A model generated the notes under the pieces. That model worked only from the letters and a program-made list of their open reading frames with translations, ran no database searches and was not told where the DNA came from. A DNA stretch of 59,415 nt from Bacillota bacterium (GTDB taxonomy: Bacteria; Bacillota; Clostridia; Lachnospirales; Lachnospiraceae), in the NCBI GenBank assembly GCA_023402845.1, contig JAEYFP010000059.1:1-59415 (forward strand), in the 5' to 3' direction. Positions 9,293-17,449 of the stretch are shown one piece after another. Numbering within the stretch: the stretch's first letter is position 1; each line of letters begins with the position of its first letter. Position numbers and translations under genes: made by a program.

Positions 9293-10253
9293 ATCATTGA
9301 AACAATTTCTTGCAGATCACTGGGTTGCGATGATTCCATATATTATGTTGACTTTGATGATAGTTATTATGGCGGTGTTAAATTCAAATACCTTAAAAGC
9401 AAGCTATCTGGCAAATAAATGCGATGCTTCCTTTTCGTTGGTTTTGGTAGCAATCGGACAGACTTTTGTGTTAATTACAGGAGGCTTTGACCTTTCTGTA
9501 GGAGGAGTCATTTGTATTGTTAATTGTTTGGCTGCTACACGTATGGAAAACAATATAGGCAGTATCTTAATATGGTCTGCCATATGTATCCTAATTGGTG
9601 TTTTAATCGGAAGCTTTAACGGCTATATTATTGAAAAAACCAAGATGCAGCCTTTTATTATCACTCTGGCAACGCAATTGGTGTGTATGGGTATCGCTTT
9701 GCTGATATTAAAGGTAGACGGAGGCAATGTGGCAAAGATTTATGTAAAAGGTCTGCTGTATCGTTTCGGAGTGATTCCAGTATCTGTGATGTTAATTTTG
9801 CTTATTCTGCTGCTTTGGGTTTATTTTAAGCGTACCAAAACATGTATGAATATATATGCAATTGGAAGTAATAAAAAATCAGCTAATTTGAATGGAATCA
9901 GTATATTAAAGAATACAGTAATTGCATATGCCATATCAGGTGGTTTTGCCGCATTGGCCGGATTGTTTCGTACCGCAGCCGTTGCATCGGGTTCTCCGAC
10001 TGCCGGTGGTGACTTTGTAATGATGTCCATTTCCGCCGCGGTCATTGGCGGGACCTCTTTAACGGGTGGTGTAGGAGGAATTGTAGGAACCATTGTCGGA
10101 GCGTTTGTATTGCGCTATATTTCTGACTTACTTGTATTTATGCAGGTATCCTCTTATTGGTCAAGTCTTGTGCAAGGCGCCATATTAATTTTAGCTGTTG
10201 CACTCAGTGCATATGGAACTTTGCTTAGAAAAAGAAGGGAGGGGGTTGGATGA
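9279..10253 (+). CDS. CUT2 sugar ABC transporter permease (first of two)
   Basis: RbsC-like membrane subunit, 324 aa, eight or more hydrophobic segments. The family motif ITGGFDLSVGG lies at about residues 62-72, and the C-terminal half has VIGGTSLTGGVGGIVGT. The start is a TTG inside the end of the ATPase gene, with GGAGAGG about seven bases upstream. Its last codons overlap the second permease (ATGA). Two non-identical permeases in tandem suggest a heterodimeric channel, unlike the single permease of the ribose system. Confidence 0.92.
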   Translation: MKNYKSLKQFLADHWVAMIPYIMLTLMIVIMAVLNSNTLKASYLANKCDASFSLVLVAIGQTFVLITGGFDLSVGGVICIVNCLAATRMENNIGSILIWSAICILIGVLIGSFNGYIIEKTKMQPFIITLATQLVCMGIALLILKVDGGNVAKIYVKGLLYRFGVIPVSVMLILLILLLWVYFKRTKTCMNIYAIGSNKKSANLNGISILKNTVIAYAISGGFAALAGLFRTAAVASGSPTAGGDFVMMSISAAVIGGTSLTGGVGGIVGTIVGAFVLRYISDLLVFMQVSSYWSSLVQGAILILAVALSAYGTLLRKRREGVG

Positions 10254-11200
10254 AGCAGGTCAGGAATATGTTGAAAAAAAATTCTTCTATACTCTTAACA
10301 TTTCTCGTTGCTTTTTTACTTCTTGGTTTTGTAGCTGTTATGAAGCCAGGCTATGCAAGTGTTTCTAATATAAAAGTAATCAGTATTTTAATTGCAATAC
10401 TTGGTTTTACAGCACTGGGACAGATTTTCCCTATTATAACAGGGGGTATGGATTTGTCCGTACCATGGATGTTTTGCATCGGCGGATATTTGTGCGCTGC
10501 CATTACAGGAGGAGACAATGCCAAATTAATTTATGCAGTTCCGGCCGTACTTTTTGCAGGCTGTTTAATGGGATTATTCAGTGGATTTGGAATTGCTTAT
10601 GTTGGAATTGCACCAGTTATTATGACGATGGCATCAAATATTATTTTTCAGGGAATTTTGGTGGGAATGACTGGCGGTACTCCAGGAGGAAGTATTCCGA
10701 ACTTTGTTAAAACGTTAGTTCTTGGAAGCCTTGGACCTATCAGCTCCTTATTTGTTTTTTGGTTGGTTATTTCCGTACTGGCATGGATTGTGTTAGTAAA
10801 AACGCCATATGGCCGTAAAATTTATGCAGTTGGTAATAGTCAGACATGCGCCCTATATTCAGGAATCAATGTCAGGTTAGTCAAAATGTCTGCATATGCC
10901 TGCTGTGGAATGATGGCAGCGTTTGCAGGAATGCTGTATTCAGGAAAAATAAGCCAATTGTATCTGGGAATGGGAAATAATTACCAAATGTCATCTGTTT
11001 CAGCAGTTGCCATCGGTGGAGTTTCTTTATTTGGTGGAAAAGGAAGCTATATAGGTGCAATGGCAGGGTGTTTTGTCATTATTATTCTGGAAGGCTTACT
11101 TGCAGCGATGAATTTCTCACAAGGTCTGCAAAAAATAATCTATGGTATTGTATTATTCTTTGCGGTATGGATTTCTTCCAGAAAAGAGGCGGTAAGCTAG
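10250..11200 (+). CDS. CUT2 sugar ABC transporter permease (second of two)
   Basis: Second RbsC-like membrane subunit, 316 aa, with the motif ITGGMDLSVPWMF (about residues 63-75), where the usual Gly after SV is replaced by Pro, and VAIGGVSLFGGKGSYIG near the C-terminus. It overlaps the previous permease by four bases and follows GGGAGGGGG. The divergence from its partner implies that the two are not interchangeable. Confidence 0.92.
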   Translation: MKQVRNMLKKNSSILLTFLVAFLLLGFVAVMKPGYASVSNIKVISILIAILGFTALGQIFPIITGGMDLSVPWMFCIGGYLCAAITGGDNAKLIYAVPAVLFAGCLMGLFSGFGIAYVGIAPVIMTMASNIIFQGILVGMTGGTPGGSIPNFVKTLVLGSLGPISSLFVFWLVISVLAWIVLVKTPYGRKIYAVGNSQTCALYSGINVRLVKMSAYACCGMMAAFAGMLYSGKISQLYLGMGNNYQMSSVSAVAIGGVSLFGGKGSYIGAMAGCFVIIILEGLLAAMNFSQGLQKIIYGIVLFFAVWISSRKEAVS

Positions 11201-11257
11201 AAAACGAATGAAACACAAAAACAAAGAGAAAAACAGAGTGCTTAGGAGGAATGAGAA

Positions 11258-12289
11258 GTGAAAACAGTGATTGTAACATCCCCTCACCATTATGAAGTGA
11301 TTGAGAGCGAAATTCCTAAAATAGAAAAAGATACAGATGTATTAATAAAAATGAAGTCGGCAGGTGTATGCGGCAGTGACCACCATATTTTTCATGGGCT
11401 GAATCCCTGCTCCACCTACCCACGTATTCCGGGACATGAAAATGCAGGAATTGTTGTAGAAGCAGGAAAAGACGTAACAAACGTGAAAGTTGGCGATCAC
11501 GTGATTGTAGATTTAATATCCACTTGCGGTGAATGCTATCAATGTAAAATAGGAAGAAAAAATGTATGTGAGCATGTTAAAGTGAGAGGGTCAGGAGCAG
11601 ACGGTGGATGGAGAGAATATTTTATAGCTCCCGGCAAGGAAGTATATAAAATCAGTGACTCGGTAGACTGGAAAGATGCTGCTTTAGTGGAACCATATGC
11701 CATCGGTGCGCATTGTACATCAAGGGCAAGAATCGTTGCAGAGGATACGGTATTTATTTTGGGTGCAGGAACCATTGGCTCCATTATATTACAGACTTGT
11801 AAGGCAAAAGGCTGTAAGACGGTTATATGCTGTGATGTAGACGATTCCTCATTAGAACGGGCTAAGGATTATGGTGCTGATTATGTCATCCACTCTAAAA
11901 AAGAAGATGTGATACAAAGGGTGCAGGAAATTACAGATCATAAAGGAGTGACGGTGGCATTTGATTCAGCTTGTTTTCCGGGCTCTCTGACGATGTGCAT
12001 GCAGCCGGGAATCCTGTGCAATGCAGGCAGAATGATTCCATTAGGCTTTAGTACGGTACAAGAAAGCATTACACAGGCCATGATTAACCAAAGAGAACTG
12101 GATATTATCGGAAGCAGAATGTCCGCATTCCAGTTTGAGCCTACCATTGAGCGAATGGAAAAGAAAGAATTTAATACAGAAGGGATTGCCACTGCCTTTC
12201 TATCATTCAATAATATTGACAAGGTATTCGAAGCAATGGACCATCCCAGTCCTGCAACCAAAAAAATAGTAATTTTATTTGAAGACTAG
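11258..12289 (+). CDS. zinc-dependent sugar-acid or polyol dehydrogenase, MDR family (RspB-like)
   Basis: A 343-aa medium-chain dehydrogenase. Catalytic zinc ligands are Cys38, His60-Glu61 and Glu145. The structural zinc is held by cysteines 90, 93, 96 and 104. The Rossmann motif GAGTIG is at 169-174. The protein resembles the sorbitol, idonate and gulonate dehydrogenases (RspB, IdnD, GutB). Beside a mannonate-dehydratase-like enzyme the best guess is oxidation of L-gulonate at C5 to D-fructuronate, as RspB-like enzymes do; this is inference. It starts with GTG, with AGGAGG nine bases upstream, 57 bases after the permease gene. Confidence 0.88.
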   Translation: MKTVIVTSPHHYEVIESEIPKIEKDTDVLIKMKSAGVCGSDHHIFHGLNPCSTYPRIPGHENAGIVVEAGKDVTNVKVGDHVIVDLISTCGECYQCKIGRKNVCEHVKVRGSGADGGWREYFIAPGKEVYKISDSVDWKDAALVEPYAIGAHCTSRARIVAEDTVFILGAGTIGSIILQTCKAKGCKTVICCDVDDSSLERAKDYGADYVIHSKKEDVIQRVQEITDHKGVTVAFDSACFPGSLTMCMQPGILCNAGRMIPLGFSTVQESITQAMINQRELDIIGSRMSAFQFEPTIERMEKKEFNTEGIATAFLSFNNIDKVFEAMDHPSPATKKIVILFED

Positions 12290-12326
12290 AGTGGAATCAC
12301 CTTAAAGTGAAATAGGAGGATAAATC

Positions 12327-13100
12327 ATGAAATTTGATTATAAAGAGCGTTTTAGCGTAGAAGGAAAATGTTGTATTGTGACAGGCGGAGCACAAGGCTT
12401 ATCAAGAGGTATGGCAGAAGCATTACTTGAAAATGGAGCAAAAGTGGTACTAATTGATATTCAAAAAGAAAAGCTTCAGGCAGTGGTACAAGAGTATCAG
12501 GAACTTGGGTATCAGGCCTATGGGGTATGTGGTAATTTAGCTGATAGAGAAGATTTGGACCGTATGTTTGAAGAGGCAATACAGCTGCTTGGCGGCAGTT
12601 TGGACGTCTTAATTCCGGCAGCCGGTATACAGCGCAGATATTTGCCGGAAGAGTTTCCGATGCAGGATTGGGACTTAGTATTAAACATTAATTTAAACCA
12701 CGTATTTATAATGTGCCAGAAAGCATTAAAGGTCATGCTGACCCAGAAAACAGGAGGAAAAATTATTAACATTGCTTCTATGGTTTCCTGGTTTGGAGGA
12801 ACCACGGTTCCGGCTTATACAGCAAGTAAAGGAGCCGTTACACAGTTAACAAAGAGCCTTGCGGTTGATTGTGCCGGACGTAATATTAATATCAATGCAG
12901 TAGCGCCGGGTTATATGGATACCGAAATGTGTGCAAATATGTCAACAGAACGTAAAGATGAGACAACAAAACGTATTCCGGCTGGACGTTGGGGAACGCC
13001 GGATGATTTGAAAGGACCGATACTGTTTTTGGCATCCGGTGCATCTGATTATTTGAATGGTGCGATCATTCCTGTAGATGGAGCTTATTTGGTAAAATAA
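12327..13100 (+). CDS. short-chain dehydrogenase, gluconate-5-dehydrogenase/KduD-like
   Basis: A 257-aa classical SDR. The nucleotide-binding motif TGGAQGLSRG is at 19-28, with Asp44 (VLIDI) favouring NAD. The catalytic residues are Ser151, Tyr164 and Lys168 (YTASKGA). The usual NAAG structural motif reads PAAG (97-100). Relatives reduce keto sugar acids (gluconate 5-dehydrogenase, KduD, SDR-type mannonate oxidoreductase). In this operon it may reduce D-fructuronate to D-mannonate, the step between the zinc dehydrogenase and the dehydratase; the substrate is inferred. AGGAGG precedes the ATG. Confidence 0.88.
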   Translation: MKFDYKERFSVEGKCCIVTGGAQGLSRGMAEALLENGAKVVLIDIQKEKLQAVVQEYQELGYQAYGVCGNLADREDLDRMFEEAIQLLGGSLDVLIPAAGIQRRYLPEEFPMQDWDLVLNINLNHVFIMCQKALKVMLTQKTGGKIINIASMVSWFGGTTVPAYTASKGAVTQLTKSLAVDCAGRNININAVAPGYMDTEMCANMSTERKDETTKRIPAGRWGTPDDLKGPILFLASGASDYLNGAIIPVDGAYLVK

Positions 13101-13216
13101 CTTTAATAAAAGAAAACATCGGATTGGTTGAAGCAAACGAAAAAGAGAATCGTTATAGTAAAAATAGTATAAATTATGGCTTGACATAAGGCAGTAACAG
13201 AGTGGGGAGGAATATT

Positions 13217-13909
13217 ATGTCGGGAAAACAAAGTATTACACAAGGTGTAGTAGACTATTTTATAAAAGAAATTGAAACGAGTGAATGGATTATTGGTACA
13301 AAAATCCCGTCGGAAAAGGAATTAACCATGGTTCTTGGAACCAGCCGTTCCAGCGTTAGGGCAGCCATACAGCAATTTGTCGGGATTGGGGCAATGGAAA
13401 GCGTTCATGGAAAAGGAACCTATTTGAGAAAAGCAGATTTAAGCAGTCTTGGAAATAGAAGTGGGCAAAAAAAACAGCTAAATTTCGCAGATATGAATGC
13501 ATTGCTGGAATTTCGACTGCTTCTGGAGCCAGAAGCTTCCTACTATGCTGCACAACGCATGACAGAGGAATCCTTAAATGATTTGAGAAATTTGCTTAAT
13601 AAGATGCAAACTGCAGTTGGAAATTCAAAAGAATTTGTTCGGTTTGATATGAATTTCCATTTAAAGATTGCAGAAATTACAACCAATCCATTTATTGTTA
13701 ATGCAATTAGAGATGCCCTTACTCAAAGAGAAGAATATCTACATAAAATTAATGAAAATTTTGGCTACGTGGATGGAATCTATTATCATACCTTATTAAT
13801 CAAGGCCTTTGAGTTGGGGGAGCCTCAAAGGGCAAAGCGCATCATGAAGAATCATCTTCAAAAAGCAATTGATGATATATTTTATGAAGAAACAACAAGC
13901 TTTGAGTAG
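13217..13909 (+). CDS. GntR-family regulator, FadR/FCD subfamily (second copy)
   Basis: A 230-aa regulator with an N-terminal GntR winged helix (SEKELTMVLGTSRSSVRAAI, wing VHGKGTYL) and an FCD ligand domain (RFDMNFHLKIAEITT, YYHTLLIKAF, MKNHLQK). It resembles the regulator at 4797 along its whole length, so they are paralogs on either side of the same catabolic genes. The start is put at 13217 because GGGGAGG (13204-13210) lies seven bases upstream; the GTG at 13202 would overlap that site. A 116-base gap precedes it, so it may have its own promoter within the operon. Confidence 0.92.
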   Translation: MSGKQSITQGVVDYFIKEIETSEWIIGTKIPSEKELTMVLGTSRSSVRAAIQQFVGIGAMESVHGKGTYLRKADLSSLGNRSGQKKQLNFADMNALLEFRLLLEPEASYYAAQRMTEESLNDLRNLLNKMQTAVGNSKEFVRFDMNFHLKIAEITTNPFIVNAIRDALTQREEYLHKINENFGYVDGIYYHTLLIKAFELGEPQRAKRIMKNHLQKAIDDIFYEETTSFE

Positions 13910-13939
13910 AAGCTGGTTCACTTAGCATAAGGAGATTAT

Positions 13940-15184
13940 ATGGCTATAAAGATCAGAGATGTAAAGGTGATTTTAACAGCACCGGAAGGAATCAATTTAG
14001 TAGTTGTCAAAGTAGAAACAACAGAGCCAGATTTATATGGGCTTGGCTGTGCTACATTTGCTTATCGTCATTTGGCAGTAAAATATCTCATAGAAGAATA
14101 TATAAAGCCTCTTGTGATTGGACAAGATGTTGATAATATTGAACAGTTATGGTATTTCATGCACCATAACGCATATTGGAGAAACGGACCGATTGAAAAT
14201 AATGCAATATCTGGTATTGATATGGCACTGTGGGATATTAAAGGAAAACTTGCAAATATGCCATTATATAGTTTGTTTGGCGGAAAGCAAAGAGAAGGGG
14301 TTCCAATTTACCGCCACGCAGACGGACGAGATGTAAATGAGATATGTGATAATATAATAAAATATAAAGAACAAGGCATAACAAATATTAGATGTCAGTG
14401 CGGAGGATATGGCGGAACTTATGGCAAAGCACCACAAACTGCACCAGAGGGTTCACCAGACGGAGTATATCTGGATTCACAATCTTATATGCGTAACACC
14501 GTACAATTATTTTCAGATATTAGAAGCAAAGTAGGATATGACATTGGATTATGCCATGATGTGCATGAGAGAATACATCCACGAGATGCAATCAGCTTTG
14601 CAAGAGAACTAGAAGCATTTAAGCTGTTCTTCTTAGAGGACGCTGTCCCAATTGAACAGCTTGAGTGGTTTAGGGAGCTTCGTGCGAAAACAGTCATCCC
14701 GTTAGCAGTAGGAGAATTATTTAATAATAGCAGTGAATGGAAAGCATTATTATCAGAGCGGCTTATTGATTTTGTCCGTGTACATATCAGCCAAATCGGC
14801 GGTATTACAGCGGCACGTAAGCTACAGATATTTGCAGAACAATATGGAGTTCGGATTGCATGGCATGGACCCGGCGATATGTCACCACTTGCACATGCGG
14901 CTAATATTCACATTGACCTTGCGGCACATAATTTAGGCATTCAGGAATGGTCAGGAACAGAACCACCGAACTTCATTATACAGGATCTAAAGGGTCCAAG
15001 AGAAGCTTTGCTTTGTGTATTTCCGGGATTGCCGGAATATAGAAGTGGCTATGTATATGCAAATGCAAAGCCCGGACTTGGAGTCGATATTGATGAGAAA
15101 GAAGCTTCCAAATATCCGTGTGAAAAATCAGTAACGATCTGGACTCAAACCAGATTAAGAGATGGAACCATACAAACACCTTAA
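13940..15184 (+). CDS. rspA: mannonate-dehydratase-like enolase-superfamily enzyme (RspA/ManD)
   Basis: A 414-aa member of the mandelate racemase group. The three metal ligands are Asp207, Glu233 and Glu259, each 26 residues apart as in characterised D-mannonate dehydratases. The catalytic pair Arg151/Tyr161, His209 (CHDVH) and His309 (WHGPGDMSP) are also present. This family dehydrates D-mannonate (some members also D-gluconate) to 2-keto-3-deoxygluconate, with activity ranging from high to very low. AAGGAG lies five bases before the ATG. It is the last gene of the operon; downstream is IS debris. No KDG kinase or aldolase is in the window. Confidence 0.87.
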   Translation: MAIKIRDVKVILTAPEGINLVVVKVETTEPDLYGLGCATFAYRHLAVKYLIEEYIKPLVIGQDVDNIEQLWYFMHHNAYWRNGPIENNAISGIDMALWDIKGKLANMPLYSLFGGKQREGVPIYRHADGRDVNEICDNIIKYKEQGITNIRCQCGGYGGTYGKAPQTAPEGSPDGVYLDSQSYMRNTVQLFSDIRSKVGYDIGLCHDVHERIHPRDAISFARELEAFKLFFLEDAVPIEQLEWFRELRAKTVIPLAVGELFNNSSEWKALLSERLIDFVRVHISQIGGITAARKLQIFAEQYGVRIAWHGPGDMSPLAHAANIHIDLAAHNLGIQEWSGTEPPNFIIQDLKGPREALLCVFPGLPEYRSGYVYANAKPGLGVDIDEKEASKYPCEKSVTIWTQTRLRDGTIQTP

Positions 15185-15207
15185 AGCTTAATAGCTGCCG
15201 AAGGTAG

Positions 15208-15225
15208 TGTAAAAAATTTTGTGTC
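15208..15225 (+). repeat. left terminal inverted repeat of an IS3-like element
   Basis: TGTAAAAAATTTTGTGTC matches the reverse complement of 16746-16763 at 14 of 18 positions and begins with TG, the usual 5' end of IS3-family elements. A promoter-like TTGAGA-N19-TATACT follows before orfA. No matching target duplication is seen outside the pair. Confidence 0.6.
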
Positions 15226-15325
15226 TTGGTAATAATATAATGGTCTCATAAATTAAGACACTTTTTGAGACAGTTTTTAATGAATCTGATATACTAAAAT
15301 CAGTATGAAGAAAGGATTCATTGCC

Positions 15326-15673
15326 ATGTCCAAACAAAGAAGAAACTTTAGTGCCAAATTTAAATCAGACCTTGTTATTGAGCTACTTAAAGGGGAAAAA
15401 GAACTCAATTTCCTTGCAACTGAAAATAATATTCAACCAAATCTGCTGCGCAACTGGAAAAAAGAATTCCTAAATAATGCTTCTGCGGTGTTCGATGACA
15501 AGCGTGAGGAAAACCTCAAAGACAAGCTTGCGGAAGAACGTAAAGAGAAAGCGGCGTATGCTAAAAAGGTTGGTCAGTTAATCATGCAGGTTGACTGGCT
15601 GAAAAAAAAATCTGAAGAAATTTGTGGACCTGACTACGAGAGTAAGTTTAGTCCAAAACCTTTCGACGACTAA
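15326..15673 (+). mobile_element. IS3-family transposase OrfA, with frameshift signal
   Basis: A 115-aa OrfA with a helix-turn-helix (FSAKFKSDLVIELLKGEKEL, NLLRNWKKEF) and a coiled-coil leucine zipper (KLAEERKEKAAYAKKVGQLI). The start is set at 15326 because AAAGGA lies ten bases upstream; an ATG at 15305 lacks a site. Nine consecutive A (15602-15610) form the slippery heptamer at which IS3 elements shift by -1 to make the OrfAB fusion. After a -1 shift the frame reads on into the orfB remnant, so the signal is preserved although the element is dead. Confidence 0.85.
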
Positions 15674-15905
15674 AGAAATACCGGCTTCTGTCGGTGCCAC
15701 GCTCCTTGACATCAATCGCACAAGTATTTATTACAAAGGCAAACCTGCATCAGAGGAAGAACTGATCTGTAAAGAAATCATTGATCATCTTCATACAGAC
15801 AATCCTGCTTGGGGTGCAAGACAATTGTCCGCACAGCTGAAAGCCCGTGGTTATCATGTTGGGCGGCGAAAAACACGGCGCTATAAGTTTGAAACAAAGA
15901 GGTAG
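15611..15905 (+). pseudogene. truncated IS3-family orfB
   Basis: Entered by -1 frameshift, it encodes the start of OrfB: a helical region with GATLLDINRTSIYYK and the HTH_21-type segment ending at ARQLSAQLKARGYHVGRR. It breaks off after about 95 residues, before any of the DDE catalytic motifs. The last residues do not resemble OrfB, so the break lies near 15880. The transposase cannot be functional. Confidence 0.8.
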
Positions 15906-16023
15906 TGGTTAGAGAAAAGGTAAATTGTATAGCAAACAAACCATCTGTCGGTGGCTTCAAAAAATTGAATATAGACACTACACCTAATTCATGGCAGGAG
16001 CAACATCATCTTTAATGATATAG

Positions 16024-16608
16024 CCTCATTGGCGCATCAAATTAAGTGCCTGTGAAGAAATCAAGACTTTTGATTCATTCGCAGGACGTGGTTCAAGAAA
16101 ACCTTCTGGTGAGTATGGCTTTAAATCTGTCAGTATTGAGCGTTTGAGTACCTGTCATTGGATTGAAGAGGGTAAGAATCTTATCGTGACAGGGTCTTCT
16201 GCGAGTGGGAAAACATATCTGGTTAATGCACTTTGTGTTGCAGCAATGCGTCAGTCAAAGAGAGTCAGGTACATCAAAGCCAACACTCTCATGAGTGAGA
16301 TGGAGCAAAGCCGAATTAAATCTGCCAACTTAGATTACCTGAATAAGTTGGCCAGGCTTGATCTGCTTGTAATTGATGACTTCGGACTAATGGATCTTGA
16401 TCTTGATAAATGTCGAGATCTCTTTGAAGTACTGGACACTTGAGATGGCCGAAAATCTACCGTGGTCATTTCACAGTTCCCAGTCAGTTCCTGGTTCGAT
16501 ATGTTTTCGGATAACACCTATGCTGATGCCTGCCTCACCAGAATTACGGACAAGCATCATACTTACCGTCTTGAGATGAACGGAGCTAATATGAGGGAAG
16601 TTGATTAA
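16024..16608 (+). pseudogene. IstB-like ATPase of an IS21-type element, interrupted by a stop
   Basis: Residues readable from 16024 resemble the IstB helper ATPase: the segment before LSTCHWIEEGKNLIVTG, then Walker A TGSSASGKTY with Ser-Ala-Ser in place of the usual bases, and Walker B LLVIDDFGL. At 16441 an in-frame TGA follows VLDT; the next codons continue in the same frame (DGRKSTVVISQFP, then SWFDMFSDNTYADACLTRI) to the stop at 16606. A single CGA to TGA change explains this. No istA gene is next to it, and an upstream stop at 16021 cuts the N-terminus. It is a dead fragment lying inside IS3-type ends. Confidence 0.8.
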
Positions 16609-16623
16609 CTCACAAAACCATAG

Positions 16624-16685
16624 CGGTACTTCGTACCGTTAAAAACGGAATAGCCGTTCCGCAGCGGCGGAACGGGTGTCCCGTT
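16624..16685. repeat. cluster of short hairpins after the istB remnant
   Basis: CGGTAC/GTACCG (16624-16629 and 16633-16638), AACGG/CCGTT next to it, and AACGGG/CCCGTT (16671-16676 and 16680-16685) give three compact stems in a row. They are much more GC-rich than their surroundings. They could be the 3' structure of the lost IS21-type element. No gene is visible from 16609 to 16913. Confidence 0.45.
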
Positions 16686-16745
16686 TAAGCGTAATTTGCA
16701 ATTCTTTCCTAAAGCAGTGGTATTCACAATGAATCTTCAACTTTG

Positions 16746-16763
16746 GACACAGAAAAATTTACA
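16746..16763 (-). repeat. right terminal inverted repeat matching 15208-15225
   Basis: GACACAGAAAAATTTACA ends in CA as expected for an IS3-family right end and is the near inverse of 15208-15225 (14 of 18). The two ends enclose 1.56 kb, a normal IS3 size, but the interior contains the istB fragment instead of the orfB catalytic part. Confidence 0.6.
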
Positions 16764-16913
16764 CCCTCATGCATATATAAATCTGAGAAGTGTACCACTA
16801 TCTTCTCCATGCTCCATGTCACTTATCAACCATATCAGTTCATTATAAAAATCTTAGATTTTTGTCTTGACAACTGAACCATTATACTGTCTATCTTCAT
16901 AAAAACTCCACAC

Positions 16914-17405
16914 CTATACTCTATCAGAGGAAACATGCCATCTGTGTATCATGTTTATTTTAAAAACTACCTTCTTAACTTTTTCTTTTTCTGCCACTTT
17001 GCAGCAAGGCAAATGAGCATCCCACGGAAAGAGAAATGCAAACATTCCCTCTTCCAACAGAATAGAAACTTTCTCTTTTTCCTTCTTCATAAATAAAATA
17101 TCCGAATCCTCCGTATACTTCTCTATGATAGCCAAATCGTCCGCTATGTCACAGTACATTTTTTCACTTCCGCTTATTATATATTGCAAATCTATATATT
17201 TTTTGTGTGCTTCCATTTTATTCTTATTCTCTTCTCTGGTCTCATAGCTTTGTACCAAAGCAAACAGCGCGTCCTTCTCCAGCTGATACTTTCCATCCCC
17301 TAAATTTTCCATCTTAACTCTTTGAATAAAAGATAGGATTTGCTCTTCATACTCCCTTGATATGACTCCATAAAACCTCAAATTTTCTATTTTGTCTATT
17401 ATCAT
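16914..17405 (-). CDS. YhcH/YjgK/YiaL-family protein (sugar anomerase-like cupin)
   Basis: A 163-aa single-domain protein of the DUF386 family (YhcH, YiaL, EbgC). Typical segments are present: EKDALFALVQSYETREE, EAHKKYIDLQYIISGSEKMY and FAFLFPWDAHLPCC, where the His and acidic residues line a metal site in solved relatives. Some members act as sialic acid or sugar mutarotases. Last gene of the operon after a NanA-like aldolase, a pairing often seen in sialate and uronate loci. Only a weak ribosome site is visible. Confidence 0.85.
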   Translation of the reverse strand: MIIDKIENLRFYGVISREYEEQILSFIQRVKMENLGDGKYQLEKDALFALVQSYETREENKNKMEAHKKYIDLQYIISGSEKMYCDIADDLAIIEKYTEDSDILFMKKEKEKVSILLEEGMFAFLFPWDAHLPCCKVAEKEKVKKVVFKINMIHRWHVSSDRV

Positions 17406-17449
17406 TTTCTTTACGCCAATCTCTTTTAGGATTCCTTTCTACCAAATAG

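Noticed and set aside
16847..16863. AT-only palindrome AAAAATCTTAGATTTTT downstream of the YhcH-type gene
   Set aside because: No G-C pairs in most of the stem and no U-tract beyond it; too weak to call a terminator.
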